Shown here: positions 26,460 to 40,489 of the stretch, in pieces
How positions within the stretch are numbered: the first letter of the stretch is position 1
Layout of the letters: every line of letters begins with the position of its first letter
NCBI GenBank assembly: GCA_023375675.1
Contig: JALQBC010000016.1
Span: 186,001-250,000, forward strand
Reading direction: 5' to 3'
DNA: 64,000 bases
DNA from: Cytospora piceicola
Taxonomy: Eukaryota; Ascomycota; Sordariomycetes; Diaporthales; Cytosporaceae
Translations under genes and position numbers: made by a program
The notes under the pieces: generated by a model
Seen by the model: the letters and a program-made list of their open reading frames with translations, nothing else
What the model was told of the DNA's origin: nothing
The model's database searches: none

Positions 26460-26632
26460 TAAGTAAGTTAATAGGTAAGTTAACTAATAAGGTAGCTAGT
26501 AAGTTAGCTATTAAAGTAGCTAATAAGTTACTTATTTAGTTATTAAGTAAGTAAGTAAGTAGCTAAATATATAAGTAAGTTAGCTAATAGGTTAGTTAGT
26601 AAAGTAGTTAATAAGTTAGTTAGTTAGTTAAT
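25955..26632 (+). repeat. GTAA tetranucleotide array of F1, right part
   Basis: This continues the array cut by C at 2955. It has long GTAA runs with GCTAGTAA and GTTAGTAA variants. Nothing else is visible. Confidence 0.95.
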
Positions 26633-26637
26633 TATTT

Positions 26638-26719
26638 CGCCGCTTAAGGCTATAGAGGAGATAATAGAGTAACGCCCGAAGGGCGTTATTCTATCGGATC
26701 CGAAATAGCTTAAGCGGCG
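26638..26719. repeat. F1 cruciform
   Basis: Outer arms CGCCGCTTAAG and CTTAAGCGGCG enclose an inner near-perfect hairpin (26664-26694) with arms AGTAACGCCC and GGGCGTTATT and loop GAA. The arms are G+C-rich inside an AT-rich array. The same structure occurs in F2 (44662-44743) and F4 (50121-50202), and one inner arm is deleted in F3. Confidence 0.9.
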
Positions 26720-26750
26720 TATCTAACTATCTAACTAAGTAGTTATTAAG

Positions 26751-26809
26751 TTTCCGATCCTTTTTAACGGAAGGCCTTCTCGGCAGGCGGTCCTACCGCC
26801 GTTCCTTAG
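26751..26809 (+). repeat. F1 3' terminus with hairpin
   Basis: It contains the inverted copy of the 5' terminal motif, then the hairpin GGCGG-TCCTA-CCGCC at 26786-26800, then nine bases ending TTAG. F2 and F4 end CTAG at the equivalent place. Helitrons end in CTRR with a hairpin about 10-12 bases inside. Confidence 0.75.
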
Positions 26810-26946
26810 TATATAATAAACTTAGAGTAAGTTTACGGTAGGTTTATAGGTTTATATATAGTTTATAAAAGTACTCGGTTATATAAAGAGAGAAAAAGAA
26901 AGAATCTATCTTTATTATATACTATTATACCGTACCGTTATTATTA
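26810..26946 (+). repeat. A2 5' LTR, truncated
   Basis: This is the last 137 bp of the 239-bp A LTR, beginning TATATAATAAAC directly after the F1 end and finishing CCGTTATTATTA. The first 102 bp are absent from the window. Confidence 0.9.
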
Positions 26947-29900
26947 AATAGTAGCTATAACTTAAATACGCTTTATTATATATCGCTTAGCCTTTTAATA
27001 CTACGAATTAAGTTTATCGGACTATACTATAATAGTTATCGAGTTACTATTACTATAGTAGCTAATAGATAATTAGCTTTAATCTCCGGATTTTAAAAGA
27101 TCGAAGAACGTAAAAGCGTTATCTTATTTACTTAGCCGGTATTATTACTTGTTTACTATAACTTACCGGTTATTTATTATAAGAATTCTATATTATAACT
27201 ATATTAGGTTTAAATAATATACTTAATATACGCTTCCCGGATATATTTTTAGTAATATTATAAGACTATATAGTTATTAAAAATATTTAGCTTTTATATC
27301 GTATTAAAGTAGCTATTACTAAGTACTTTATCCGATACCGACTTTACGTTATAAACTATAATCTTACTTTTTTAAAGTATTCGACTAGCTATACTAACTA
27401 ATAATAGCTTTATACCTTTTACCTTAAATATTATTATAATAATTAAAATAAAAATAACTAACTTCGTTATATTCGAAAACGTTTTATAAAATATATTTAT
27501 AAAGTATATTACTTTAGTCGTTAACTATAAAAGCCTAATAACGCTTACTTTTTTATCGTTATTTATAGCTAGTCCGGTAAGAATATTAAGTTTTATAGTA
27601 AATTCCGGTACTTTTATAACCTATAACGGTTAAACTATATATATAATTTAAAAGAATATAAGCCGATCTATTAGTTTTTACAGAAACTTAAGTTTAAAAG
27701 CCTTTTTTATAAAAAATAAAAGCTACTTTTTAAAATAATACTCGGTTTAAGCTAAATAGAACGTAAATAAAAAGTAATTATCTATAACGCTTTAAAAACT
27801 CCGTTCTTATTAAAACACTAACTTTTTATTTATACTTTAGTCGAACCGGTAGTTTATATAGTAAAAAAACCCGACGTATTAGAAAGCCGAGAAATAATAA
27901 TCGAAATAAATAGAGAAAACGAAAAGACTACTTAAAACCTTAAATAATAATTAAAAATAACGAAAAGTATATAATGTAATAATTTAAAGGTTTTACTTTT
28001 ATTTAAATTAATAACCGAAACTATTTACTTATACGTTATATCGTCTTTAATTATTTCTATAATACTATTATAAAAAAAGGATTTAGTTTTATAGGCCGTT
28101 TAAACTAATATACTTAACCGACCGGAAATTATTTTAGTATAGGCGAACTTACCGGGTAGTTTTAAAAAGAAACGTCGTATTAACGTTATAATCTCTATAT
28201 TAAAAAACACCGAAGTATTCCGACTATATAAGTAAAAAATAAGTCTATAAATACCGTCGTCTTATATACTATTAAGTAATCTTTTTAATTTCTATTATAT
28301 TACCTATAAACCGGCGGCTCGTTTTAAGAATTCTCGTTAATATAGTTATATCGCCCGAAGAAGTAATATATAACCTATTAAAGACTATATATATTATATA
28401 GTAAATAGCGGTAAAAACCTCGGCGATAATTTTAATAATAGCTTAAACGATAACGACTTTATTTATAATCGTAACTAAAATAAAAGCTTATTTAGTTATC
28501 GTTTTAATAAAAATAAAAGCCGAGATATATATAACTATAAGCGTAAACTATCGATTAACGTTCTTTAACTACTTATAAACTTATTATTTACTTATAAGTT
28601 TAAAGAAAATACTTTCGAAAGATTTAAACTATATATTAGTTAAAATAATACCGAAGAACTTATAAAAGTATTCTATATAAATAATAAAGTAATAGTATAA
28701 AAAAACCTGTTAGTATTTATTTAACGTTATCGTATATATATTACTAATATCGAAACTTAATAATAAACTTTATATTAAAATCTTTTTACTTACCTTACCG
28801 GATTTACTTATTTATAGTTTTAAAATATTTTATTAAATAAAGAAAGATTTAACTTAACTATTTACTCCGATATATAAATAAAGTAAAAAGAGTACTTTAT
28901 TACAGACTTTAATATACCTTATAATATAGCCGACGGAATTTTAAATAGCTTTCGATATATATAACGTAATACCCGAAATAATAAGAATATTTTAAACTTT
29001 ATTTAACGTATCTGTCGTTTTACCGTTTTAGCCGGATAGCCGGATAGTTTTATCGTTTAAAATATATAAAACCGTATCGATAGATAAATAGTTGCTTATT
29101 ATTTTAATTACCTCGAGTATAATATTAACTTTCGGGACTTCGAACGTAAGCTTAAAGTTAAATAAAAAACTTAATATATACTTAAAAAAAAAGCCGTGTT
29201 TATTTATATAAAGCTACGATAGCCTGTTATAATTAAATAACGACCCGAGCTACTATAATACTAGCTTTAGCTTATCCGTTTTTAGCTATAAAAAGCCGGC
29301 TTTTAATAACTAGCCTTATCGTTTAACCGTTTTAACTTTTAATAGTTTAAATAAGCCTTACTTTAAGCTTAAGTATTAAGATAGCTTTTATAGCTTAGTT
29401 TAAGTAATTATTAAAAGTTATTACTTAAGTAATAAAAATAGCTAATCGAAACGTAAAAAGCCGTTTAAGATTAATAGTAAACTATTTATAACCTACTATT
29501 ACTTAAGCTAACGTTATAGCTATTAACTAATATTATAAACTAAAGTCTTTTTAAATAACGTTACTTATAAAAATGTTATAATTAGCTTAAGATCTTCCGA
29601 TATTTCGCTTATCCGAATAACGAAAATAACGTAATAGTAAAAAACGTTTAACTCTTTAATATAAACGATAATACCCTTTAATATAATACTGCTTATAAAA
29701 AAGAGCTAATATAAAACGGCTTTTATCCGGTTAATAAAGAAATAACGTTTATTATAATAAACGAACTACTAGACGATATTAGTAAGTAAATAAACTTAAA
29801 AGACAACTAACTTACTAATAAAGAAAAACCCTCGAATAACAGATATATAATAGTCGAAAATATCGATATATATAACTTTAATATAAAACCGTTTACTTTA

Positions 29901-31489
29901 AAACTACTAAACGATAGTATTTATTATAAAAAATATCTGTTTTATTTAAATAATCTTTATTATATTGATTATAGTTACGTTTCCTTATTTAAACTACGTT
30001 TCTTTAAGTATTATCGTTATAATAATAACGTTAAAATATACCTTAGTATAATAGAATAAGAAAGTCTTATTTTAAACTTTAATATACTGCTTTAAGTATT
30101 ACTTTATAAAAATTATAGTTATATATACGTTTATACCGAAGTATATAGTTCTTTAACCGGTTATACTTTTAATATTTATTATAATATTAGGGCTTTTAAA
30201 TATATAATCTTTTAAACGATATTAAACCTAATACCTAATATTAAAGTAAACTAAAAAGCTTAAGCTAATTTTCGAAAGATAAGTAAAATAAGTACTTTTA
30301 GTTAAACCGAGTTTAATATCTTTTATTAAGCTATTTTAAATAGTTCGCTTACTATCTTATCGGTAAAAATAAAAATATAAATACTTAAACGTTTAAATAT
30401 AAAACTACTAATAAGATAAAAATTTATAATATTATATTAAGTAGATATCTTTAACTCGGTAGTTAGTATATCGTTTAGTTACTTTAACGGTATATAAGTA
30501 AAAGCGTTAGTTTTTATTAAAACCGCCTTACGTATATATAAAGTAAAAACCGCTTCCGCCGTTATAATTCTACTACGATTAAGCTACTTATAAGAAAATT
30601 AAATCCTTTTTATTTAGGCTAAAGTAAGAAGGTTAAGTAAATACCTTAATTAACTAAAACTCTTACGGCGTAATAGCTATAAATTAATCGTTTTTTCTTT
30701 TAAAAATTAGTAAAAATACTTATTTAAGTATACTCGAACCTATTTCCGAAGAATATATAAAATATATAGAATAAAAGAATACTATTTAAACCTTATTAAA
30801 TTATAATTAATTATCTTTTTATTATTTCGAGCTATTTATATAAAACGTAATCGTTAACTTATCTTTTAAGTTTAACTTTACTAATATATTAAACGTTTTA
30901 AACAATATCGAATAACCTATTAATATTAAGAAATTTATCCCGAATAAGCCGCCTTTAAATAAAATAGACGTAAAAATACGTAAATATCTTTACTTAAATA
31001 AAAAACTCGGTATTACTTATATTAAAGACCTACCTAAAATAAAGCTATTAAACTATATATATATATACCGGTATTCGCTTAAGTTTATATCGGAGGTAAA
31101 CTGTTTTATATATAAGTTTATATATATATTTAAAAACACTTTAAATATTTAAGTATTTAAAGGTAAGTAGATATAAGTTCTTTTAGTTAAAGGCTAGTAA
31201 AATTAAAAGATATTATAACGATTATATTACTTTAGTAAAAAGGACTAGAAAATTATTAATAGTATAATAAACAGTTTTTACAAATAAAGTCGTACCGAGT
31301 AAGTTACTTAATCTACCTTATAAAAGATAATAAAAAGTAAGTATAAAAAACGTATAGTTATAAACCTTCGTACTTTTAATAAAGTAACTATTCCCGATAT
31401 ATATCCGCTACCCTTTTAATTAAACGTTTTTAAGAATATCTATAATAAGTTCTTTCTTATTATTATCGATATAAGCTTATTTTTTTATT

Positions 31490-31720
31490 AGTTTTAAGTA
31501 TACCCGCTATATTATAAACGGTTTACTTTAGTTAGTTACCGCGGTTAAAAACAGCTAAAAGTTATATTTATAAAATTTTATAACTTACCGATATATATTT
31601 AACGATATATAAACTATATATTCCGGCTGTTTAAATACTTTACTATAACGTTTATCGATAATATTATCGTTTTCTTTAATACTACCGAAGAATATATAAA
31701 GTATTTAAAATAGCTATTTA
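31490..31720 (+). pseudogene. A2 reverse transcriptase core remnant
   Basis: Plus-strand reading at 31650-31680 gives Phe-Ile-Asp-Asn-Ile-Ile-Val-Phe, the same mutated catalytic motif as A1, followed by Thr-Thr-Glu-Glu-Tyr-Ile-Lys-Tyr. Both A copies carry Asn for the second Asp, so the change is either ancestral to both or a repeated hit at one RIP-prone site. The flanking pol sequence (about 30.5-34.4 kb) is stop-ridden. Confidence 0.8.
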
Positions 31721-34700
31721 TACTATTTATAAAGTATTATATATCTTTATTAGCTAAGAAATCTTTTATCGGATATCTTTTAATAAAGTTACTCGGATTT
31801 AAGGTTAACAGACTAAGTATATATAACACTTTAAACTAAGTAAAGACTATTACCTAATTATAGTTCTCTACTACGTTATAATAACTCGAAAAGTTTATTA
31901 GCTTTACCGGTTATTTTTACTATTTCGTACTATAGTATACTAAATATATTAATCCGTTATAAAGACAGAAAACTTAAATACTTATTAAAGGATAAGAAGA
32001 TAAAAAGCTTTCGAAAAGTAACGTCTAAAAGAACTATACTTATTAAACCTCCTTTAAGCCTACCTATAAAAAAGTATACTCCTTTAACGATTTTAAGTCT
32101 ACCTTAATAAGTAAAAACGTCTTATTTTATTAAAACCCGGATAAGCTGTTATTTATTTAGTTAAATACTTTAAAGAAAGTTAGATTTTTAAATATTATTT
32201 TTTAGTTAAACGATAATTTTAAATAAAACTAAAAGTTATTTATACCTTATATTTAAATCCGCTTACTATAGTATTTAAGTAAAACTATTAATATAGCTAA
32301 ATATAAATATTAACTAACTAAACTTAAAGTTATTTATTTAATATAGTTAGTTTATAAACTTTATATAGTTATTAGTTTAAACCGTAAATAACCTATATAT
32401 ATCTTTATAAACTACGTTACTACTGTCGGTATTATTAAGTAAACGTCTTTCGATATAATAAATAAAACTAAAATAAATATAAAGCTTATTTTTACGTTAA
32501 AGTACTTAAGCTAATATAGTTTAAACGTTTATTATATTTTAAAAGTAATTAACGTATTAGTAAATACTATCTTTAAACTGCCGATAAGCTAATAGTCTAT
32601 AAAGAATAAAAGTATACTTAGTAAATTATAAGAAGATATTGTTTTATATAGTATATCTGAAATCTTTATCGACCGAACGTTTAAAAATCGTATCGTTTTA
32701 AAACATTAAAAATACGTTAGTTAAACTAATATTATTTAATAACTATAAAGTAATTAAATAAAAATAAATATACTATTCAAGTTAAATATAAATAAACTCT
32801 TATATCTTATAAAGTTATTAAATAAACAACGCCTTTATATCTTAGTAAAAATAGCTATAAATCTTATTGTTAAAGCTTATAATATTAAATACTATTTCGG
32901 TAAAAACAGAGTTTAATATAACTTTACCGACCGGTTTATAATTAAAAATTACCGTTAAAAAGTCTTCGAATATATTAAAAATTATCCGGTCTATATAGTA
33001 AATCGTAATAAAAACTAATAACTATTAAGCGAAATATAGCTTATTCTCTTACTACTAATCCTGTTTTATATTATTACTATAAACTTTATAACGGCTTTAC
33101 CTAACGTTTTAACCGCTAATACTTTATAAGTAATTTTTAAAGTATTTTATTTCGATACTTTTTTTTTAGTTATAAATAAGTATAGTAAAATAACTATTAT
33201 TATCTTTAATAATACTATATATATAGCTATAAATTAAGTATATATATTATTACGTATATTATATTTATATAACTAAAGTATTTTATAGCGTATTATTTTT
33301 AATAAAGATTTTAAGTTTTTTTCGGACTTTTAATAAGGCTTATAGTCCGGTTTAAATACTAAGCTAGCTTATTTAACCGTTTAACACTTATAAACCGATA
33401 GCTAGTTCGAAAGTAAAAATAAGATAGTAGAATTAACTATTTAAATATTCGTTATAATATATCTTAAAATTAAATAAACCGATATTATTTTAATATTATA
33501 GTTTAACTTAAATAACGCCTATAATAAAGCTATAAAATACTCTGTTAACTAGCTTTTATATAGATTTAATCTTATTAGAATAAGCTAGCTAAAAGAAGGT
33601 ATTCCGGTGTTAGCCCGAGATATATTTTAAAAAGAAGTGTAATTTATAATCGCTAAAGTTTAAATAACCGTAAAACTATAATATAATAAAAAGTATCGTT
33701 AATATAAGTTTACTTTAAGTAACTAAGTTTTTATCGAACTTTACTATAACTACGTATTACTTAAAAATTTAACCTAAAAGTATTTTTAATAACGTATAAG
33801 ACTGTTTTAAGTTATATATAAAGTAAGCAGATTAGTATATAAGCTTAAAATAGCTTTATATATAAATATTTACTTAATATTATTTATAATTTATTTATTT
33901 TTAAGTAAGCTGTTATAGTTTAACCTATATAAGTAAAATCTATTAGCCGTAAAGCTTATAAAAGTAGATAATAATAAAACGTAAAGGTATAATAAAGCCT
34001 TTAAATATTATAAGTTATAGCGTATTATAGCTAAACGTAAACGAAAGTATAGTTATAAGTAGCTATATATCGAATATCTTATAAAATAAACCGATTACCT
34101 TAGCTATTTTAATATATAAATACTATAAAATACTTTAAATACCGATAAAATAATTTAAGAATTCGAGATAAAATAAGAGAAAATAAAAAAGCTACGTATT
34201 TAATTAATAATAAAAAAGAAACTACCTATAAGGTAACCGAAACTTAAAGAAATGATTATTTAAATACTATAGCCCCGACTAAAAAAAAGACTACTTAATA
34301 AATAACCGGTAGATCGGCCGGTAACGTTAACATTAAAGCCGAAAAGTAATATTCGACGTTTATAAAAAGTTACCGAGTAATAAAGGTTAAATACGTCTAC
34401 GTTAATACTAAGTAACGAATAATAATAAAAAAAACCTATTTACCGACCGACTATTAACTTAAACTTCCTTTTTTATACTATTTATTACTTTTCTTTATTT
34501 CGTTCTTTTTATTAAAATTTACTTTTAAAATACTATATCGTTAACTTAACTATTATATAAAGTATTTTACTTAAAAACTTACCTTAAAGTTACCGTTTAC
34601 TTATTATTTTATATAATTTAAAACTATTATATTAAACTCGCTTTATATTTATTATTAAGTATATATATTAAACCGAAAAACTTATATAAAATATTAATAG

Positions 34701-35806
34701 CCGAATATCTTACAAGTATTTTAAAATACTAGAGTTTTACTTAATACTATACTTTACCTTTTATAACCCCGGTTATTTATACTTATAAAAAAGCTATATA
34801 AAAGAATACTCGATAAAAGTTTATAAAGCCTTACGTTAAAATATACTAAACCTTGATAGATATAAATAAAAGCTTTACCTATATAAAAGAGAATCGGTAA
34901 TATCTACTAAAACGTCTGTTACTAATACCCGATTTAATATTTACTTATATCGTTATACGGCCGAACGGATATATTTTTAATAAAAAGTAATCGATAAAGA
35001 ATATACTAACCTTACTAACCGAAAAGTTAAGTTTAATATGCCTTCCGTTAAGAAGGTTAATGTTTATTTTACAAGGCGGGCGAGCATAATAGAAAATTGT
35101 TGCCCTTGAGATTGTGCCACCTGTTTTTGATTCTGATTAGCTCTAAATTATAATTATGCTGATTCGCTGTAACACCCGTTTAAAGGATCTGATTAGCTGC
35201 TGAAAGCAGTGTTTTTAGCCGTCGAACGGCTAAGAGAACTAGAGATTGTAAGGCTTTTAATGCCTGCCGGAAGACTTACGGTCACTTTAAGGCCTACGAT
35301 AAGGTCGGACCTACGATAAGGCCGTCTGTAATAGACCTTAGGTTCGAACTAAGATATACGCTCGAGTTTTAATCCGATTAAAACGTAGTTACCTAAATCT
35401 GAATCTCTAGAAAAAGGGCTATTAAACGGTATATTTAATTAAATCGTAGCCCTTAAGGTAGGCTTAGTATTAAAGCTAATAGTTTTAATTCCTTAGGTTT
35501 CTTAGGTTTCTTAGGTTCTTAACCCGAACCTTAGCCCTTCCCTCCTTTCCTCTCTACCGAAGACCTTAAGTTCGAACTAAGATGCACGCTCGGATTTTAA
35601 TCTGATTAAGACTTACTTACCTAAATCTGATTCTGTAGAAAAAGGGCTATTAAACGGTATATTTAATTAAATCGTAGCCCTTAAGGTAGGCTTACTATTA
35701 AAGCTAATAGTTCTAATTCTGTAAGTTCTTAAGGTTCTTAACCCGAACCCTAGCCTTTCCCTCCTTTCTTCTTTACCGAAGGCTTATATAAGCCTTTAGA
35801 TTCGAA

Positions 35807-36350
35807 TGCCTTCCGTTAAGAAGGTTAATGTTTGTTTTATAAGGCGGGCGAGTATATAAAAAAATTATTGCCCTTAAGATATATGCTACCTGTTTTTAAT
35901 TCTAATTAGCTCTAAATTACAATTATACTAATTCGCTACAGCACCTGTTTAAAGGATCTGATTAGCTGTTGAAAGTAGTGATTTTAGTCGTTCCGTAACT
36001 AAATATACTAGCAATTATAAGGCCTTTAATGCCTGCCGGAAGGCTTACGGTCACTTTAAGGCCTAGATAAGGTCGAACCTACGATAAGGCTTCTTACTAT
36101 AGACCTTAACTTCGAACTAAGATATACGCTCGAGTTTTAATCCGATTAAGACGTACTTACTTAAATCTGAAACTTAAGAAAAAGGGCTATTAAACGGTAT
36201 ATTTAATTAAATCGTAGCCCTTAAGGTAGGCTTAGTATTAAAGCTAATAGTTCTAATTCTGTAAGTTCTTAAGGTTCTTAACCCGAACCCTAGCCTTTCC
36301 CTTTCTCTTTACTTACCTAAGGTTATATAAGCTTTTAAATTCGAATTAAG
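35807..36350 (+). repeat. Second F 5' module within F2
   Basis: A complete 5' terminus (TGCCTTCCGTTAAGAAGG) and module follows the tandem units of the first, with a single 219-bp-type unit (hairpin at 36184). The junction is A followed by TGCC, as at every other F start. No matching second 3' end exists, which suggests loss by recombination between arrays. Confidence 0.75.
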
Positions 36351-36723
36351 TTAATAAGTAAGTAAGTAGGTAAGTAAGTAAATTAGCTAGTAAGTTAATT
36401 AGTAAATTAACTACTAAATTAGCTAGTAAATTAGCTAGTAAAGTAGCTTAAAATTCTAGTTATTTAATTATTAAGTAAGTAAGTAAGTAACTAAATAGGT
36501 TAGTTAGTAAATAAAGTATGTAAATAAGTAAGTAAGTAAATAAGTAAGTTAATAAGTAAAGTAGCTAGTAAGTTAGTTAGTTAGTTAGCTAGTAAGTTAG
36601 CTAGTAAGTTAGCTAGTAAGTAAATTAGCTATTAAGTAAGTAAATATATAAGTAAGTAAATAAGTAAGTAAGTAAGCTATTTAGTAAGTAAGCTATTAAG
36701 TAAGTAAGTAGGTAAGTAGGTAG

Positions 36724-36769
<46 letters not shown>

Positions 36770-37000
36770 TAGTAAGTTACTTTATAAGTTAGTTAGTAAG
36801 TTAGCTAGTAAGTAACTTCGCTATTAAATAAGTAAATAAGTAAGTAAGTAAGTTGGCTAGTAAGTAAATTTGCTATTAAATAAGTAAATAAGTAAGTTAG
36901 CTAGTAAGTAAATTCGCTATTAAATAAGTAAATAAGTAAGTAAGTAAGTAAGTAAGTTACTTTATAAGTTAGTTAGTAAGTTAGCTAGTAAGTAACTTCG
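36351..37000 (+). repeat. GTAA array of F2, left part
   Basis: GTAA runs with GCTA/GTTA variants. The last five bases, CTTCG, are one half of the B1 target-site duplication; the array resumes after 44248. Confidence 0.95.
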
Positions 37001-37245
37001 TGTTATAGTTACAGGGCGAACGGAAGCGGGGCTAGTAACAGGGTTAGGGTTATATACTGACCTTGCTACTAGCCTTATCGATAAGCTTTCCGAATCGCCT
37101 GTATGTTAGTTTAAATAGCTAGGCTTTAGGCCTTAGGTTCTGTTTCTTCTTTCTTTTCTCGATAGGCAGAACCTATTCGATAATTAACGATATTATATAA
37201 TCGAAATCGAGCCTTTATGCTGTAATTATTTTAATTACCGTTATA
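37001..37245 (+). repeat. B1 5' LTR
   Basis: A 245-bp LTR. Its end reads CCGTTATA where the 3' LTR has CCGTCACA, two CpA-to-TpA changes. It contains GGGTTAGGGTTA by chance similarity to telomere repeats. No clear primer-binding site follows. Confidence 0.93.
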
Positions 37246-38299
37246 ATTATCGAATATTAAATACCTTCGTAGCTTAAGAGAGCTATGTAAATAAATATCT
37301 ATAATAAATAAACACGATAGCTAAAGGCGCGAGCGACGCGTTTAGCGTCGAGATACCTAGATTATTCGGCGATACCTTTAACCTTATAACCCGCTGTTAC
37401 GATAACGCGACCGAAAGGCCTGATTTTAAGCCTAAGTCTGATTCTAAGCTAGTTAAGAAGGTTAGGTTTTCTTTAGCTAACGTTAATAAGATAATACTCC
37501 GCGACGATAAACGTCCGAAGACCTACTTTTATCGATAATCCTTTAAAGCTGCTCGATAAACGATTAACGTTACAACCGCTACCTTCTAGATGCTAAGACG
37601 TAATAGTAATAACGCCGACGACGACGACGATAACGACGAACCCGCGATACCGAAGCCGCGCGAAGAACTTGAGATTTTTCGATAATAAATAACCGAAGCT
37701 TTACGTTACCGATTAACGATAAGCGAGATTAACGCCGATATAAAAGATAAGGTTAATTATTATAGTAAGATATATAAGGCTAAAGGTATCCTTTACACGC
37801 CTTTAATAAAGGTAAGAAAAAAGATATAGAAACTAAAAGGCCTTTTAAATATAAAAACCTTTAAAAAAATATTTTAATAAAATACTTATATTTTATATAA
37901 AGAATTCGGCTTAATATATATATTTAACTAAGCTTAATAAGCTTACTTAATAAAGCTATATTCTTTAGCTAAAAGACTTAATAAGAATTTTAGTAGTATA
38001 AAACTATAAGTAAAACGCTTCGGTAATACTATAGGCGTTTTTATAGACGCTATAGAAAAGATAAATAATACTATATCTTATTTAATTAATAATCGGGTTT
38101 AGTAAGAAATTACTTTACTTTATAATACTATATAAGAATAAAACGAGTAGCTAAAAGAAAAAGACCTTTCTATTTATAACCTATTAACAGAGAAACGCTT
38201 TATAAGATATAAAATCGAAATACTTTAGGTATAAGTAGACAGAGTAAGATAACCTTAGCTATACCTATAGCTAACTTTTAAAAATAATAGTTCGTCGTT

Positions 38300-39350
38300 T
38301 TTTAAAGACAACTAGCCTCCTTTTCCTTTAGACCGTAATACCTTTAATACTAAGTTTACCGAATACTCGGAAAAGGGTACTTAATATAAAGTTAAGCGTT
38401 TTGCTAAGGTTTTTAACCCTTTTATTTAGTATAACGATAATAAGGAGGATAAGAACTTCCCTTTTAAAGTTTAGATCTGTAAACTCGAGAATAAGCTTAT
38501 AAAAAACGTAGACTACTACTTATTTAATCGATAACGTATAATTGCTATTAAGTCTTTTATCGGCAGATAAGCTACGGTTATTTTAACCTTTTACTTCGAA
38601 TTAGGTAACCTTAATTAAATTACTACCTTTAAAGGTCTTTTAACCTAATTAAAGAATAAATACGATAATCCGAATAAATTAATAAAAGCTAAAGCGAAAT
38701 TTAAAAGACTTAGAATAAGACTTAATAAAACTTTCTTTATCTTTTATAATACCTTTATCGGATTAGCAGGTAAACTATATATTAATAAGTCCGAGTAAAA
38801 AGAGGAAATCTATAATAAGCTAACTAATATTCCTCGGCTACGATTTATTATAACCTTAAGTAAAGTTAATCTTTTAGTTAACTTTAAAAAGTACTACTAT
38901 ATTACTTAGCAGATTAATTATAATAACTAGCGTTTTACTTAACTCTGCTTTATAAAGACCTCGGAAAGTAATAAAGGTTTTAACCGTCGGAACTAAAATA
39001 ATAACTAAGCTACCGGTTAATCTACTACTTATTAGAACTTAGGTAGCGGAAATACTAATAGCTCCTTAGGAAGCGATAAGTTAAATACCGTTTAAATTAC
39101 TTAATAACGTAAAGTATTTAAAAATAAGATAATTCGCTTATTTAAATCGAACGTTTATTATAATTATAAGCAGACCGAATATATTAGCTATACTTACCTT
39201 TACTTTCCGAAGAGAACTAATATAAGTAATTACGAAAGCTGTTGTTAAGCCTATATCGTATAGATCGAGGCCGCTTATAGATATTAGGTTCTTTCGAATA
39301 CTAATAAGTTAGCTAAAGCAGAAGCGAAAAAATAGGTATCTTAAGGTAAT
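38300..39350 (+). pseudogene. B1 gag remnant with zinc knuckle
   Basis: At 39156-39197 the plus strand reads Tyr-Tyr-Asn-Tyr-Lys-Gln-Thr-Glu-Tyr-Ile-Ser-Tyr-Thr-Tyr. The spacing is exactly that of a CCHC nucleocapsid knuckle (C-x2-C-x4-H-x4-C), with each Cys and His codon turned to TAT, as G-to-A (TGT) and C-to-T (CAT) changes would do. Gag would form the particle and bind element RNA. The limits are approximate, and the upstream part is too decayed to place a start. Confidence 0.6.
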
Positions 39351-40489
39351 TAAACTCCTTTTTAAAAGATATCTCCTTTTTAGAAATATATAATAAAACT
39401 AACTATACAGACTTAAGCGTTAATAAAATAATACCTTTTAATTTCTTTTTATAGATTATAAGAAGCGATATATTACTTTTACCTTATATAATAGTATATA
39501 ATAGAATAACTTTATATACGAAAGGATTAAGAGATATAAGAGTAAACGGTTTAATTTTTATAAATATAATATTTATAGTAAAAATATTAAAGATTATATT
39601 TAAAATCCGACGTATTATAAGATTCCTTTTACACTTAATAAAGGGATTCGATAGAAAGGCCTTATAATTAGTAGACGTAACTTTAGTAGCCGACCTTATT
39701 ATTTAAGGCCGCTTTTATAAATAACTACTAATAGTAGTAGTAGATATAAAGTATAATATTATTATTAGTTATAAATAGTTTACAGACTTCGATATAATAC
39801 TCGACGTAAAACGTCGATATTATTATTTCGGCTCGGAAAGACGACTAACTAAATCTTAGCCGGATTATAAGATATCTTTATTATAGCTTAAGGTATTAAG
39901 ATAATAAGTACCTCTCCCTCCGGAAAAGGGATAATATATAGATATACCTCCGGAAAAGAGTAATACGGTAAAGGACTCTATAGTAACAGCGGTATATATA
40001 TATATTTATACTCTAAAAGATACTTTTGTTTAAAACTCGTCCCGACTAAGCTTTCCGCTCCGCCTTCCCGCCGTATAATCCTGCTATTAAAACGAAGGGA
40101 TTTATAAAATAAAAGACGCTTTAATAAGAACGTTAAGATAACCGTCTGCCGCTATATCCCTTTAGCAGTCTTAAACGTTAGAGTAGCGAAAGGTATATCG
40201 ATATATACAGGAAGAGTAGGAAAAGGAATAATAACGTCTTTATAGCTATAATGTTAAAAGAGACTATATCTTAACTAAAGATAAGATTAGCTAAACCCGC
40301 CGCTATATTAATATCTCTATTATTAGTGCTTAGCTATTTATAATAATAGTAAAACGGGATAATTCTAAGGTTATAGTAACCTCGCTATACGAAATTAACT
40401 GTTATATTTAAAATAAAAGAGATAAGGTAGTCGAAAATATACTTTTCGATAAAAAAGAACTTTATTAACGGGTATTAACGTAAGTTCCG

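Larger units (their letters stand above)
1628..26809 (+). mobile_element. F1: Helitron-like repeat element, split by C
   Basis: F1 is about 2.2 kb once the 23-kb LTR element C (2955-25954) is removed. Order: 5' terminus TGCCTTCCGTTAGGAAGG (1628), a roughly 300-bp 5' module, two tandem units of about 219 bp, a GTAA array, a cruciform (26638-26719), an inverted copy of the 5' terminal motif (near 26757), a GGCGG-loop-CCGCC hairpin (26786-26800), and the end TTAG at 26809 (CTAG in F2 and F4). No coding capacity is visible, so it is probably non-autonomous. The first 220 bp are the least mutated copy in the window and still hold many CA and TG. Left flank is A and right flank is T. The right flank is the interior of an A-type LTR, while the left flank is gene-like DNA, so the copy is probably recombinant. 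A MITE is the main alternative. Confidence 0.6.

Noticed and set aside
37040..37060. Telomere-like GGGTTAGGGTTA
   Set aside because: Found only once per B LTR and at the same LTR position each time; it is LTR sequence, not a telomere.
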